The notes under the pieces: model-generated | Told to the model about the DNA's origin: nothing | The model's input: only the letters and a program-made list of their open reading frames with translations | The model's database searches: none | In this document: piece after piece, positions 55,211-64,000 of the stretch | Layout: each line of letters begins with the position of its first letter | How positions within the stretch are numbered: position 1 is the stretch's first letter | DNA from: Marasmius tenuissimus | Taxonomy: Eukaryota; Basidiomycota; Agaricomycetes; Agaricales; Marasmiaceae | Assembly (NCBI GenBank): GCA_029532415.1 | Contig: JAQOTA010000054.1 | Span: 4,092,001-4,156,000, forward strand | Direction of reading: 5' to 3' | Length of the DNA: 64,000 bases | Translations under genes and position numbers: made by a program

Positions 55211-55222
55211 GGTTATGGGCCC
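55211..55222 (+). other. Primer-binding site, initiator-tRNA half type
   Basis: Directly after the LTR the sequence is GGTTATGGGCCC. It is complementary, with about one mismatch, to the anticodon arm of initiator tRNA-Met (GGGCTCATAACC). Drosophila copia has a near-identical site and primes from a tRNA cleaved in the anticodon loop. Confidence 0.75.
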
Positions 55223-55508
55223 CGGTTAGCCCGACTACAATGACGAGCGCCTTAATGGCTGCTGTCAGCGATGAGCGCCCCTAGGCTGCTGTCATCGGCT
55301 AGCTAGGCTAGACCTGCATGTTGCCATCGACCTCTTAATTGAGTGATCGATCTATGGCATTGATGTACGTCCTTCGACGACATCGGATCTCAAGGATCCA
55401 ATGCTCCTCGTTGAGCATAGCGCCTTGATGGCTGCTCCCTGTGTTGATTAGACGCATGCTGATGCTGTCTTTTCTAGATCCAACACCAAACCTAAACCTC
55501 TTACTACA

Positions 55509-58500
55509 ATGTTTGACGTTAAGAAATTTTTCTCCGGTCGCTTCGACGGCACTGGATTCCGCCAGACCTATAACGGCGAAATGGAAGCTGTTACCAAGGC
55601 TCAAGGCCTTTATCGTCATCTTACTGGTGCGGCTAAGAAGCCCACGTACCCACTGGGGGAACCTATTGTTCCGACCATTACGGTCACTACTCCACCTGGT
55701 GGAACTGCTCAGCCTGCAGCTGGAACTGACAGTGACGACGAACCTGATCGTCACCCTCCCACCGATGCTCAGATCACGGCGTATAACACTGCGCTGGAAT
55801 CATGGGAGGAGAAAGATCTCCAGTTGATGGGTATCATTCAGTTGACCTCTACGAAGGAAGTCTTTGAACCTCTCAAGGACATGGACGCTGCCAAAGCCTG
55901 GTCGACCATCGTCACCACCTATGGCGAACCGACCTTGTCTGCCATTTATGGCGACTTCGTCAAGTTGGTGTCCTTCCGGCTTACCACTAGCCATCCCCAG
56001 GCTGGCATCGCCAAGTTCAAACACTATATTGAACGTCTTGCCGAGGTCGGGGTTGAACTCCCCGAGTTGATCAAAGCCCTTCTTCTCATCGCAGCTATTC
56101 CTCCCGAATGGGACGCCGCTTCTTCTAAATCTCTTCATGATTTCTCAAGAGATCCTGATAGTGACACTGCCCTCACCGTTGGTGACGTTCATGAAGCCAT
56201 TATGGTTGAATATGAACGTCAGAACCCTCAGCTTGCCAACCGCCTCTCTGCGGTCAAGCGTGCTGGCAACCGCGAGCCATCTTTTGGTCAGCAGCAGCGT
56301 CCGCCGCAGCAACGTCAGCAGCGCGGACAGCAGCAGCGTGGCCAACAGCGTCAACCACAGCAGCAGCAGCAACGTCCTTCTTCGAACCAGAACAACGGTA
56401 AGAAGAAGAAGCAGCAGCAGCGTGGTACCCGCGGTGGTATCAACCAGCATCAGGGTCCCGGCAACGCCGGCGGTAACAACGGTGGTAACAATCGGCCGCA
56501 TGGTCACTCCCATCTGGCATCCTATGCATCCGTCGTAGCTTCCCCCGCTCCTATCCATCCATACTCCTCGATCACCGACCGCAGGGAACGTATCGCGTTG
56601 AACGCAGTCAATAACTCCTTGCGCGCCGAGATTGCCAGCACCCCTCCTGTTCGTGCTATGGGATCACCGCCCCCAGCTCACTTCACCGGTCACTGGGACA
56701 AGTCCTGCGACAGCACTGTCCCTCAGCCAGCGGTCAAGAAGAACCCGGCTGCCATGCAGTCCTTCACCGGTTTCAAACCATCTCAGTCAGTATTTGATGA
56801 TGTCCGTGGAGCACGTTCCCTTGCTGACAGACTTGGTGCCCCCAAGACGGCGCGGTATCTCAAACCCTTCGAACAGATCGTCACGTCCGCCACCAATCGT
56901 TCGCTCCAGGACCGCATTGAACAACCACGTGCGTCCTCGTCCAAGCGTCTTTTGGAGGATGATGAGGGATATGAGGGAGCCGGATCTCCTTCTTCTACTT
57001 CTTCTAAACGCTCTCGTAGCGCTGATCCTGATGAAGATGTAGAAATGGACTGGGGATCTGACGACGGTATGGAAGACATGACCTCTCTATTCGGTAATGA
57101 TGTTGACAACGATATTGCCGAAGCTGCAGGGGTTGAGGACGTCCCGGATGACGTCTCTCTTGGATCGTTCCACGATGACAGGCAAGTTCCTTATCTTGAC
57201 CTGCTTTCCCAAGCTGATGCAAACCTACAGCGCTGCTCTCAACTAGTTGGTATCAGTAGTGCGCGCGGTAGTCGTAGTGATCTGGTATCACTTGTAAATT
57301 TTTGCAATGCTATTTCGACCCACTTTGTGGGATGTACTCAATGTAAGGGAAAGAAAAGTGTGAACAACGCACAGGGTTGGCTCCTTGATTCTGGTGCCTC
57401 CTCTCATTTCACGAATGACATGAATGACTTCGCTGAATATGAATCGCTTGATGGTCCTATCGTAAATACTGCGAATAAGGGCAACCCAATACAAATCAAG
57501 GGTAAAGGCACTGTCTTCATTAAGCATAACGTTGAAGGACATGACGGGAAACTTACTGAGCGCATTTCGCGTCTCTATCCTGTCTATTACATACCTCAAT
57601 TAGACATACGTCTACTATCAATGGGAGAGTTCCTTCAAGATGGTCTATCAATTCGTGGAAACGCGAAGAAGTTGGCCTTCTATTCATCACAGCGACGACA
57701 GTCGCTTGTTTCCTACCCTCATATGCCTGGTCAAACCATTTATTGGGTGCACTCGCGGAAAGCATCTGCTGAGTCTTTAATGGCCAAGTCGGTCGTTTAC
57801 AACGTCGACTACGATATTGAGCACAGACGCTTTGGGCATCCATCGGATAAAGCCCTTAATAAAGCTCGGAAACATACGCAAGGTTTCCCACTTGACCTTA
57901 AGATGCCTACTAAGAAGACACCTCTGTGTCGTGGTTGTGCTGAAGGCAAGATGCATGAGAAATCGTTCCCCAACTCTACAACGAGAGCTTCTAAACCGTT
58001 TGAACGCATACATTCAGATTTGAAGTCGTACCCGGCTGAATCGTATCACCGGTACAAGTACTACATCTCTTTTCTCGATGACTGCATGTCCTACGTTTGG
58101 ACCTCCAAGCTCAAGACAAAAGACGAGGCAGTACCCGCTTTGAGGGACTTCCTTACTATGGTCAAGACGCAATTTAATGCTGTTGTCAAGACCTGGATGT
58201 CCGATGAAGGGGGAGAGTACAAAGGAGATAAGTTCGATGCAGTACTGAAAGAGTATGGGATCCAGAGGGATCAAAGCATACCGTATACACCACAACAAAA
58301 CGGTCGTGCTGAACGATTTAACAGGACTATTCATGAGAAGGCTGAAGCTCTTCGCTTTGAAGCTTGTATGCCTCAGTCCTGGTGGGAATTCTGCCATGTG
58401 CATGCCGTCCACCTCTACAATCGCACTCCTGTGCAACGATTGAGCTGGCGAACTCCGTTCGAAATGCTTTACGGCGAAGCACCTGTTGTTTCACATCTCC

Positions 58501-60917
58501 GAGTATTGGGTTGTGCAGCCTACGTCTTCATTCCTGAAGATCGTAGGAAGAATAAGCTCGCTCCTCGTAGTGAGCTGATGACTTTCATTGGTTACCAGGA
58601 TGGGATGAAAGGCTTCCTGTTCATGCGAAGTAATAATTCCGTATTCAAAGGTAGCACTGCACTATTCGATGAGACGCTATACAATAAGTGTCCTGATGCC
58701 AAAACTCGTGGCTTCACACCTGTCGGTGGTGAACCATTTACTTTGGGTGGAAATCCCAACATTCCTTCGGAAGATGAAGACTCTGATAGTGATTGGGACG
58801 ATACTCCGTTCCCAGATCTCAGACGTCGCTCCGAACCTTCTAAGAGATCAGAACCTCAGGTTGACGAACCTACAGGTGGCCCTGCGCCAGGGGATATGCC
58901 ACTCCCTCAATCTGGTCCTCCTACGCCTCCAGGCGAACCCGCCGTTCCTCCGCCTGCACCAGCAGCGGATGGTCCACGCCGGTCTTCGAGGCAGCGGAAG
59001 GGTACAACGCAACCTGGTAACATATTTGGTGAACAGCGGAACCCAAATAGACCCTCAGATATTATTCGCGACTTAGAAAATAAGAATACTTGGAGAAATG
59101 TCACTGGAGATAAAGAACCTTCACATCCAGTTGATCGTCCTAGCTCTTCGCGATCTAGGAAAGGCAAAGGTGGTAAAAAGGGGATTCCTGGTCCACTTCC
59201 GCCTCCGCCTGCTCCAGAACCCAGTGGAAGCACTGAGTCGCATGAGGAAGAAAGCGTAGTCGAAAGACTGACCCAAGAAGGGGGAGTAGGATTCGTGATT
59301 TATCTGTTGAACAATGCCGTTCCAGTTCACGATTCGCTTCCAACGTCCGATACTCCTGATTTCTCTAATATCAGAGAGTGGACACTCCGCGATATTCTAA
59401 AGTTGCCTGTTGAGCAACAGAAGGAATGGAAGACCGCTTGCCATGAAGAACTTGAGGCACTTCGTAAGCGCAAGGTCTTCGAACTCTGTGACTTGCCTAA
59501 AGGTCGCAAAGCCATCAGAAATAGATGGGTCTTCGACGTTAAGTCGAATGGTCGCAAGAAAGCGAGACTCGTTGCCAAGGGTTTCTCTCAGGTCGAAGGT
59601 GTCGACTTTGATGAGATCTTCTCACCAGTTGTTCGTTATGAGACTGTTCGTATGATGCTTGCTCTCGCAGCTCTCAAGAACTGGTACATCACTTCTGTTG
59701 ATGTTAAGAACGCCTTCCTTTATGGTGATCTTGTTGAGGAGATTTATATGGAACAACCTGAAGGTTTCAAAGTCAAGGGCCAAGAACGTAAGGTACTACG
59801 CCTGCGTCGTGCATTATATGGACTGAAGCAAGCTGCCCTTGAGTGGTGGCGAACCCTTAGCTCGTCCATGAAAGTACTAGGCTTCAAACGCCTAACTTCT
59901 GATGCCGGACTCTTCATCTGCAAAGATCCGAAGAGTGGTGAAGTTGTGTATGCGATCATATACGTTGACGATGCACTCTTCATGGGTCCTAACAAAGCTT
60001 TTGTTGACAAGAAGAAAGCCGAGTTCATGGCTCGATGGGAATGTCGTGATATGGGCGATGCTAGTGAATTTCTCCGCATAAGCATTCGTCGCGAAGGCAA
60101 TAAGATCATGATTGACCAGAAGGATTACCTGAAGAAAGTCCTTGAACGTTTTGGGATGCAGAATGCAAAAGGTGCTCCTACGCCCTTACCTGCTGGCTAT
60201 GTGCCAACTCCCAACGATGGTCCAGTCAATCCTGCCATTCGCTCCAGATTCCAGTCTGTGATTGGGTCGCTTCTGTACATTATGCTGGGCACACGTCCTG
60301 ATATTGCCTATGCAGTTACGAAGCTTTCCCAGTTCTCTTCTAATCCAACGAAGGAACACCTTGATAAAGCTCTGTATATCTGCCGCTATCTAGCTGGCAC
60401 ATCAGATTATTCACTTGTCTATGATGGTGATTCTGATGGAGGTCTTCTTGCGTTCACAGACTCAGATTGGGCTGCCGATCCCATCAAACGCCGTTCGATT
60501 ACTGGCTATTTCTTCAAGTTAGCAGGCGGCATCTTCTCGTGGCAATCACACGCCCAGAAGACTGTAGCTCTTTCTTCCACTGAGGCTGAGTATATGGCAC
60601 TGTCAGATTGCAGTCGTCAAGCTTCCTGGATAAGATTGCTACTCTCTGAACTTGGAATTGATCTAGGTCCTATTCCAATCTGCGGAGACAATCAAGGCTC
60701 GATCTTCATTGCATCTAATCCGGTTCAAGAACGCCGAACCAAGCACATCGATATTCGATATCATTATATTCGATCGTGTGTTGAAGATGGCAAAGTCGAG
60801 TTGTTCTTCATCGAAGGAGTCTATAATCCCGCAGACATGTTTACGAAGAATCTCGGACATGAGAAATTCTTACGGTTCAGAGATCACCTTGGACTTGAAT
60901 TCTATTCGTCCACTTGA
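55509..60917 (+). CDS. Copia Gag-Pol polyprotein
   Basis: One frame of 1802 codons has no stop or frameshift. Gag occupies about residues 1-330: a helical UBN2-like part (GIAKFKHYIERLAEVGVELP), then a Gln/Arg/Lys-rich stretch from about residue 257 to 317. I see no canonical CCHC zinc knuckle. Protease: WLLDSGASSHF, Asp627. Pre-integrase zinc site: H772, H777, C807, C810. Integrase triad: D837 (IHSDLK), D899 (WMSDEGGEY), E935 (NGRAERFNRT), spaced as DD35E. A Pro-rich linker lies at about 1090-1220. Reverse transcriptase: NRWVFDVKSNGRKKARLVAK, then FSPVVRYETVR, with YVDD at 1485-1488. RNase H: FTDSDWAADP (D1651), then SSTEAEYMA and ADMFTKNL. All catalytic residues are present. Gag and Pol share one frame, so their ratio must be set by processing or splicing. 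Confidence 0.97.
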   Translation: MFDVKKFFSGRFDGTGFRQTYNGEMEAVTKAQGLYRHLTGAAKKPTYPLGEPIVPTITVTTPPGGTAQPAAGTDSDDEPDRHPPTDAQITAYNTALESWEEKDLQLMGIIQLTSTKEVFEPLKDMDAAKAWSTIVTTYGEPTLSAIYGDFVKLVSFRLTTSHPQAGIAKFKHYIERLAEVGVELPELIKALLLIAAIPPEWDAASSKSLHDFSRDPDSDTALTVGDVHEAIMVEYERQNPQLANRLSAVKRAGNREPSFGQQQRPPQQRQQRGQQQRGQQRQPQQQQQRPSSNQNNGKKKKQQQRGTRGGINQHQGPGNAGGNNGGNNRPHGHSHLASYASVVASPAPIHPYSSITDRRERIALNAVNNSLRAEIASTPPVRAMGSPPPAHFTGHWDKSCDSTVPQPAVKKNPAAMQSFTGFKPSQSVFDDVRGARSLADRLGAPKTARYLKPFEQIVTSATNRSLQDRIEQPRASSSKRLLEDDEGYEGAGSPSSTSSKRSRSADPDEDVEMDWGSDDGMEDMTSLFGNDVDNDIAEAAGVEDVPDDVSLGSFHDDRQVPYLDLLSQADANLQRCSQLVGISSARGSRSDLVSLVNFCNAISTHFVGCTQCKGKKSVNNAQGWLLDSGASSHFTNDMNDFAEYESLDGPIVNTANKGNPIQIKGKGTVFIKHNVEGHDGKLTERISRLYPVYYIPQLDIRLLSMGEFLQDGLSIRGNAKKLAFYSSQRRQSLVSYPHMPGQTIYWVHSRKASAESLMAKSVVYNVDYDIEHRRFGHPSDKALNKARKHTQGFPLDLKMPTKKTPLCRGCAEGKMHEKSFPNSTTRASKPFERIHSDLKSYPAESYHRYKYYISFLDDCMSYVWTSKLKTKDEAVPALRDFLTMVKTQFNAVVKTWMSDEGGEYKGDKFDAVLKEYGIQRDQSIPYTPQQNGRAERFNRTIHEKAEALRFEACMPQSWWEFCHVHAVHLYNRTPVQRLSWRTPFEMLYGEAPVVSHLRVLGCAAYVFIPEDRRKNKLAPRSELMTFIGYQDGMKGFLFMRSNNSVFKGSTALFDETLYNKCPDAKTRGFTPVGGEPFTLGGNPNIPSEDEDSDSDWDDTPFPDLRRRSEPSKRSEPQVDEPTGGPAPGDMPLPQSGPPTPPGEPAVPPPAPAADGPRRSSRQRKGTTQPGNIFGEQRNPNRPSDIIRDLENKNTWRNVTGDKEPSHPVDRPSSSRSRKGKGGKKGIPGPLPPPPAPEPSGSTESHEEESVVERLTQEGGVGFVIYLLNNAVPVHDSLPTSDTPDFSNIREWTLRDILKLPVEQQKEWKTACHEELEALRKRKVFELCDLPKGRKAIRNRWVFDVKSNGRKKARLVAKGFSQVEGVDFDEIFSPVVRYETVRMMLALAALKNWYITSVDVKNAFLYGDLVEEIYMEQPEGFKVKGQERKVLRLRRALYGLKQAALEWWRTLSSSMKVLGFKRLTSDAGLFICKDPKSGEVVYAIIYVDDALFMGPNKAFVDKKKAEFMARWECRDMGDASEFLRISIRREGNKIMIDQKDYLKKVLERFGMQNAKGAPTPLPAGYVPTPNDGPVNPAIRSRFQSVIGSLLYIMLGTRPDIAYAVTKLSQFSSNPTKEHLDKALYICRYLAGTSDYSLVYDGDSDGGLLAFTDSDWAADPIKRRSITGYFFKLAGGIFSWQSHAQKTVALSSTEAEYMALSDCSRQASWIRLLLSELGIDLGPIPICGDNQGSIFIASNPVQERRTKHIDIRYHYIRSCVEDGKVELFFIEGVYNPADMFTKNLGHEKFLRFRDHLGLEFYSST

Positions 60918-60950
60918 TTTGCTCAGATGCGCTTTTCAGCTGCACTTAGC

Positions 60951-60959
60951 GAGGGGGTG
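60951..60959 (+). other. Polypurine tract
   Basis: GAGGGGGTG lies immediately before the 3' LTR, the position where plus-strand DNA synthesis is primed in LTR elements. Confidence 0.75.
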
Positions 60960-61270
60960 TGTTGAATCCGTGGACTATAATTAGATCCCGGTATATCCGA
61001 AGTCCCGGTTCATACTTCCCGCAGTGATATTATGCAGGACTATTGTTCCATTTATCATTTCTACTTATGATCATATGTACAATTTCTATTGTCGTCCTTA
61101 TATGGTATTCGCTATAGTCTCTACATGTATATAAGCTCGTAGTTCTCTACATGAATCTACAGTGTGCTTGAGCTTCTACGTCTCGCCTCTATCTCTCTAA
61201 ACTCCTCTTTGGTAAGTAGTAGTATAGCTATGTTGTAGTCCTCTGCGCTAGGCGTCATGCCGGCTCATCA
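60960..61270 (+). repeat. 3' LTR of the copia element
   Basis: The 311 bp are identical to the 5' LTR. It is followed by the target duplication CATTG. Confidence 0.97.
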
Positions 61271-61390
61271 CATTGCCACGTAACCAATGTGGCTGATCAG
61301 AGGTGTGTTCCACTGTCATAGCCACTATAATCGAACGTTACCTTGAAATCTGTCAGTCGCACAAGTTTGCTGTTTGAGTGCCCTATCGAT

Positions 61391-62048
61391 GGCAATGTTC
61401 GTCTGCTGTCGTCCACGACGTATTGGCGTTGCGAATGTGCTCGGAGATCCCTTGTCTCAATGTAACCCAGGGAGGCATCGAATCAAAGTCAATACGAGGC
61501 GCGTGTGTACAGGTTATTGGTCTGGTATAGTCAGCATTGTATGCCTTGCTGACTGTTCTTCCCGTGATTTCAAAATACCTCCTCGTGTGAAGTGACGAGT
61601 TTCAGGTCCAAGGACCGACGATCGCCAGCTTTAGTCCCGAGCACAGGAATACAAGGCGTTCTTCGAGTAATTATGTATCGGAAAGTCCCGACGAGCTGTG
61701 GTTGCCTGCATTGCTATCTACCGTCGTCCACGACGTGTTGGCGTCTCAAGCGTGCTCTGAGATCCCTGGTTTCAACACAGGCAGCCCGTGAGGTGTGCGC
61801 GCGTGAGAGGGGATTCAACCCCACTGGGGGAATGCATCGAATCAAGGTCAATCGCGTGTAATACAGCTTATCGGTTCGTAGACCTTACCGTCCATTCAAA
61901 GTATCTTCCCGTGTGAGCTGACTAGTCTCAAGGCAAAACGGATTTCGTAAAGTTGAAGCGCCCGCGCACCAACGTCATGTCCCGCAAAGAGAGCTCGGGA
62001 TACCGTAAGGCGTTCTTCCAGTACTTCAGATCTATCGGAACGTCCGGC
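61391..62048. repeat. Diverged tandem repeat of about 320-335 bp, two units
   Basis: Unit 1 (about 61391-61700) and unit 2 (about 61707-62048) share, in order: cgtccacgacgt-ttggcgt, a tgctc-gagatccc segment, gcatcgaatcaa-gtcaat, cctcgtgtgaagtgac against cccgtgtgagctgac, and aaggcgttctt-cagta. They differ by many substitutions and small indels, so the duplication is old. No coding frame is shared. Confidence 0.65.
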
Positions 62049-64000
62049 CGACGGGCGGTGGTTTCTTGCGAGTTATGTGGGTCTTGTCAGTGTTAGTACT
62101 TTTCCTCGTCATCAGGAAGTCGCTACCACTGGCAAACTTTGAATTTGAGACCAAAGCGCAGACATTGAATCTGCCAGATTGAATTTGCGGCGTCGGATGA
62201 AAGAATTCCGAAACTCGTTGTTTCGCGGGAAGGGATATTACGCAAGGCGTTGATATTTGCAGCCTGGTAGTAGAGCCTCATGGGCTTGAGCTGTGCGAAG
62301 ATAAAAGGAGGGATCTAGAAACTCTAAAGTGCTGAAATATGGAATCAGAAAAATTGGCTCAAGTGCTAGAAGATTGAGCTGAAGTCTGAGATCATCGAGA
62401 TGGTATACAAGGCCATAGGATTCAGCGAGAGACTTTATTTGAGATGTTTGATGCATTTAGAGATTGTTCGAAGGGCTTCAGAGAGCTAGAATATTTCCCA
62501 AGGCATAGAGGTGATGATGGTTCTTGCGAGAAGAGATGCGTGAGAAGTTTCCATTTTCAGGCTATGATCACTACCACCACCATCGACGGCGAACCACTAG
62601 ACAACTCACAGCTCAATGACATTGCTTTCAAGGCCGTTGATATCTCAATATGCTTGACGTGCCAACTTGGTTTGCCCCGCTTTGCTCTCTGCGGACCATG
62701 AAATGTTGATCTAGGTCCACGCAGCTCGCAAACGAGGCACCAAGTGAGTTAGCTCGCGTACAATTCGAGAGGCCTTGCTCAGCGGACGTGAGGCAACAGT
62801 TGACACTTGGTGGGTGTTCGTTCTTTCTTTATATTTCTTTTTTCTTGTAACCTTGACTCAGAGTTGTCTTTGTTTTTCCTCCAGCACACGCACTCTCGGT
62901 GCAGACATCGAGATTCAATTTCCAGGACGAACAAATTCTGATGTCGTCACCCAAAACTCAGCACGTCTGTAAGAAAATAAAAGTGACAGAAGATTACTTG
63001 AGGTTCTGGGTGCGTCGATTTGTCTATTACCTTTTCCCGTTCTGGTTTGACTGACTATTATTTGACAGGCCTCTAGTCCTCTCGAGCATGAACATGCACA
63101 TTGAATCACACTGTAGACGATGTCGAAGAGCGCCGTGGAATACTTGTTAAATGAAGGTGGGAGAAGAATTAACGAATTCGGAGATAGAGGTGCGCTTGTT
63201 GGTTCTGTTCGCTCTTAGTCTTCGGACCTGACCTTGGATCAACATTTTCCCTGAAAGTACACCTTCCTCAAGGCACTGGCAGCCACGTCAGCCGCTGCGA
63301 GTGATGTCTTTTGCCCGCCCCAGCCGGCACCCTCTTTGTCGCTCCTATGGACGCGCCGTTCATGACCCGCAACGACATCCGCCATCAATGATCACCTTCG
63401 TAACCCTACCATCTCGTTCATCTCACCTCGCCTTCTTTGCATAATTGAGCCGCTCCCAAGCATTTGCCGCCTTACGCATGGGCTCTGCCACCAGAATACA
63501 CCAAAACCTTTGGTCGGCTCGGGTCCGAAGATACGAAAGAGTTGAAATACGAGCAGTCGGAGGCGCTCGAGACAGAGGGCGATATATAGTCCTCTGGTTT
63601 GCAGCGACAGCGACGTACCTCAGGGTGTTTCTCCAACTCTATTATAGCCCTTTGCGAGGATGAACGGTGTTTCTTGTTTGTGGACTTTCCGATCATCGCA
63701 AACTCCGTACGAGTTGGACTTGTGCGATTCAGCGTCATTCAAGAGAGGGTCGGGCTATGGAACCAAACTTCCCGAGCACCGAAGACGTTCTTCCGATAGA
63801 ATAGTTCCAGTCAGCTCGGGCGGAATTGGCCATTATCGGACGTCGATACAGACCCTCGGTGGCCCCGGCCAGGCCCAGACCCAGACCTGTGACAGGTCCT
63901 CTCAAGGGCAATTATCGGATGCTGCCTACACGCCTCGTGTTGCGTGCTGGTACATATGATAGAGCCTTCGCTCGTACACCCACAGTTCGTGCCCTTTATC
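62049..64000. other. Right-edge DNA, no gene established
   Basis: Some stretches look protein-like on the plus strand: MSKSAVEYLLNEGGRRINEF at 63120, PPYAWALPPEYTKTFGRLGS near 63469, and SASFKRGSGYGTKLPEHRRR near 63738. They do not join into a complete gene within the window. A gene may begin here and run off the right edge. Confidence 0.25.

Larger units (their letters stand above)
54900..61270 (+). mobile_element. Complete Ty1/copia LTR retrotransposon
   Basis: The 6371-bp element has identical 311-bp LTRs (54900-55210 and 60960-61270), each starting TG and ending CA. It is flanked by a 5-bp target duplication CATTG (54895-54899 and 61271-61275). It contains a primer-binding site, a polypurine tract and one open gag-pol frame. 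Domain order protease, integrase, reverse transcriptase, RNase H is diagnostic of Ty1/copia (Pseudoviridae-type) as opposed to Ty3/gypsy elements. The identical LTRs mean insertion was recent. All parts needed for autonomous movement appear present. Confidence 0.97.

Noticed and set aside
56280..56470. CAG-rich stretch in gag as a microsatellite or CRISPR-like array
   Set aside because: It is in frame and encodes the Gln-rich part of Gag. There are no regular spacers.
55800..56558. Minus-strand open frames inside the retrotransposon (for example 55800-56138 and 56145-56558)
   Set aside because: They are antisense shadows of the gag-pol frame, produced by its codon b composition and repetitive Q/R-rich part.

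Overview
The window looks like nuclear DNA of a filamentous fungus, most likely an Agaricomycete (mushroom-forming basidiomycete). Genes are broken by many short GT-AG introns of about 50-90 nt. The set includes lignocellulose-degradation enzymes (two AA9 lytic polysaccharide monooxygenases, a heme-thiolate peroxygenase, a P450), leucine-rich F-box proteins whose domain contains 'SVCGRWR...STPSLWA', and an MYND-finger protein. No prokaryotic features are present. All exon joins were read by eye from splice signals and frame.

Left part (0-25 kb), mostly ordinary genes: tandem AA9 LPMOs (388-3288); a disordered unknown (3564-4355); a small thioredoxin (5100-5602); a 71-residue Kish/TMEM167 gene spread over four exons (5995-6380); an MYND zinc-finger protein (7171-9556); a DHA2-type MFS transporter on the minus strand (10471-12865); a tandem pair of F-box genes (14189-18110); a conserved fungal protein whose first exon carries a nonsense codon (18724-20134); and beta-COP of the COPI coat on the minus strand (20552-24424).

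Middle part (25-43 kb): a second thioredoxin-like gene with a WCPPC active site (25373-25921); a short unspecific peroxygenase (27854-28905) lying between two decayed fragments of the RNA polymerase I/III subunit RPAC1, each hit by a different small inverted-repeat element; an intact paralogue of the 18.7 kb gene (31796-33196, minus); a secreted serine carboxypeptidase S10 (34187-36072); a microsomal P450 (36384-38900); a D-amino-acid oxidase (39216-40584, minus); an unrecognised spliced gene (about 40853-41640, minus); and degraded gene pieces.

Right part (43-64 kb) is a gene graveyard and transposon landing zone: a tRNA-Pro-like sequence, a decayed P450 3' end, three dispersed copies of one unknown coding fragment, two miniature inverted-repeat elements, and a complete, apparently very young Ty1/copia retrotransposon (54900-61270). 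The retrotransposon has identical 311-bp LTRs, a 5-bp target duplication, a primer site like the half-tRNA site of Drosophila copia, and one uninterrupted 1802-codon gag-pol frame. A roughly 330-bp tandem repeat follows it.

Functionally, the secreted enzymes (AA9, peroxygenase, carboxypeptidase) fit a saprotroph attacking plant cell walls and protein. Kish and beta-COP serve the secretory pathway. The most unusual observations are: the shared palindrome upstream of two distant paralogues; the conserved inverted repeat upstream of both F-box genes, which lies in different frames and so marks non-coding DNA; the paired RPAC1 relics around the peroxygenase gene; and the zinc-knuckle-less Gag of the copia element. 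I see no convincing wholly new multi-gene system.
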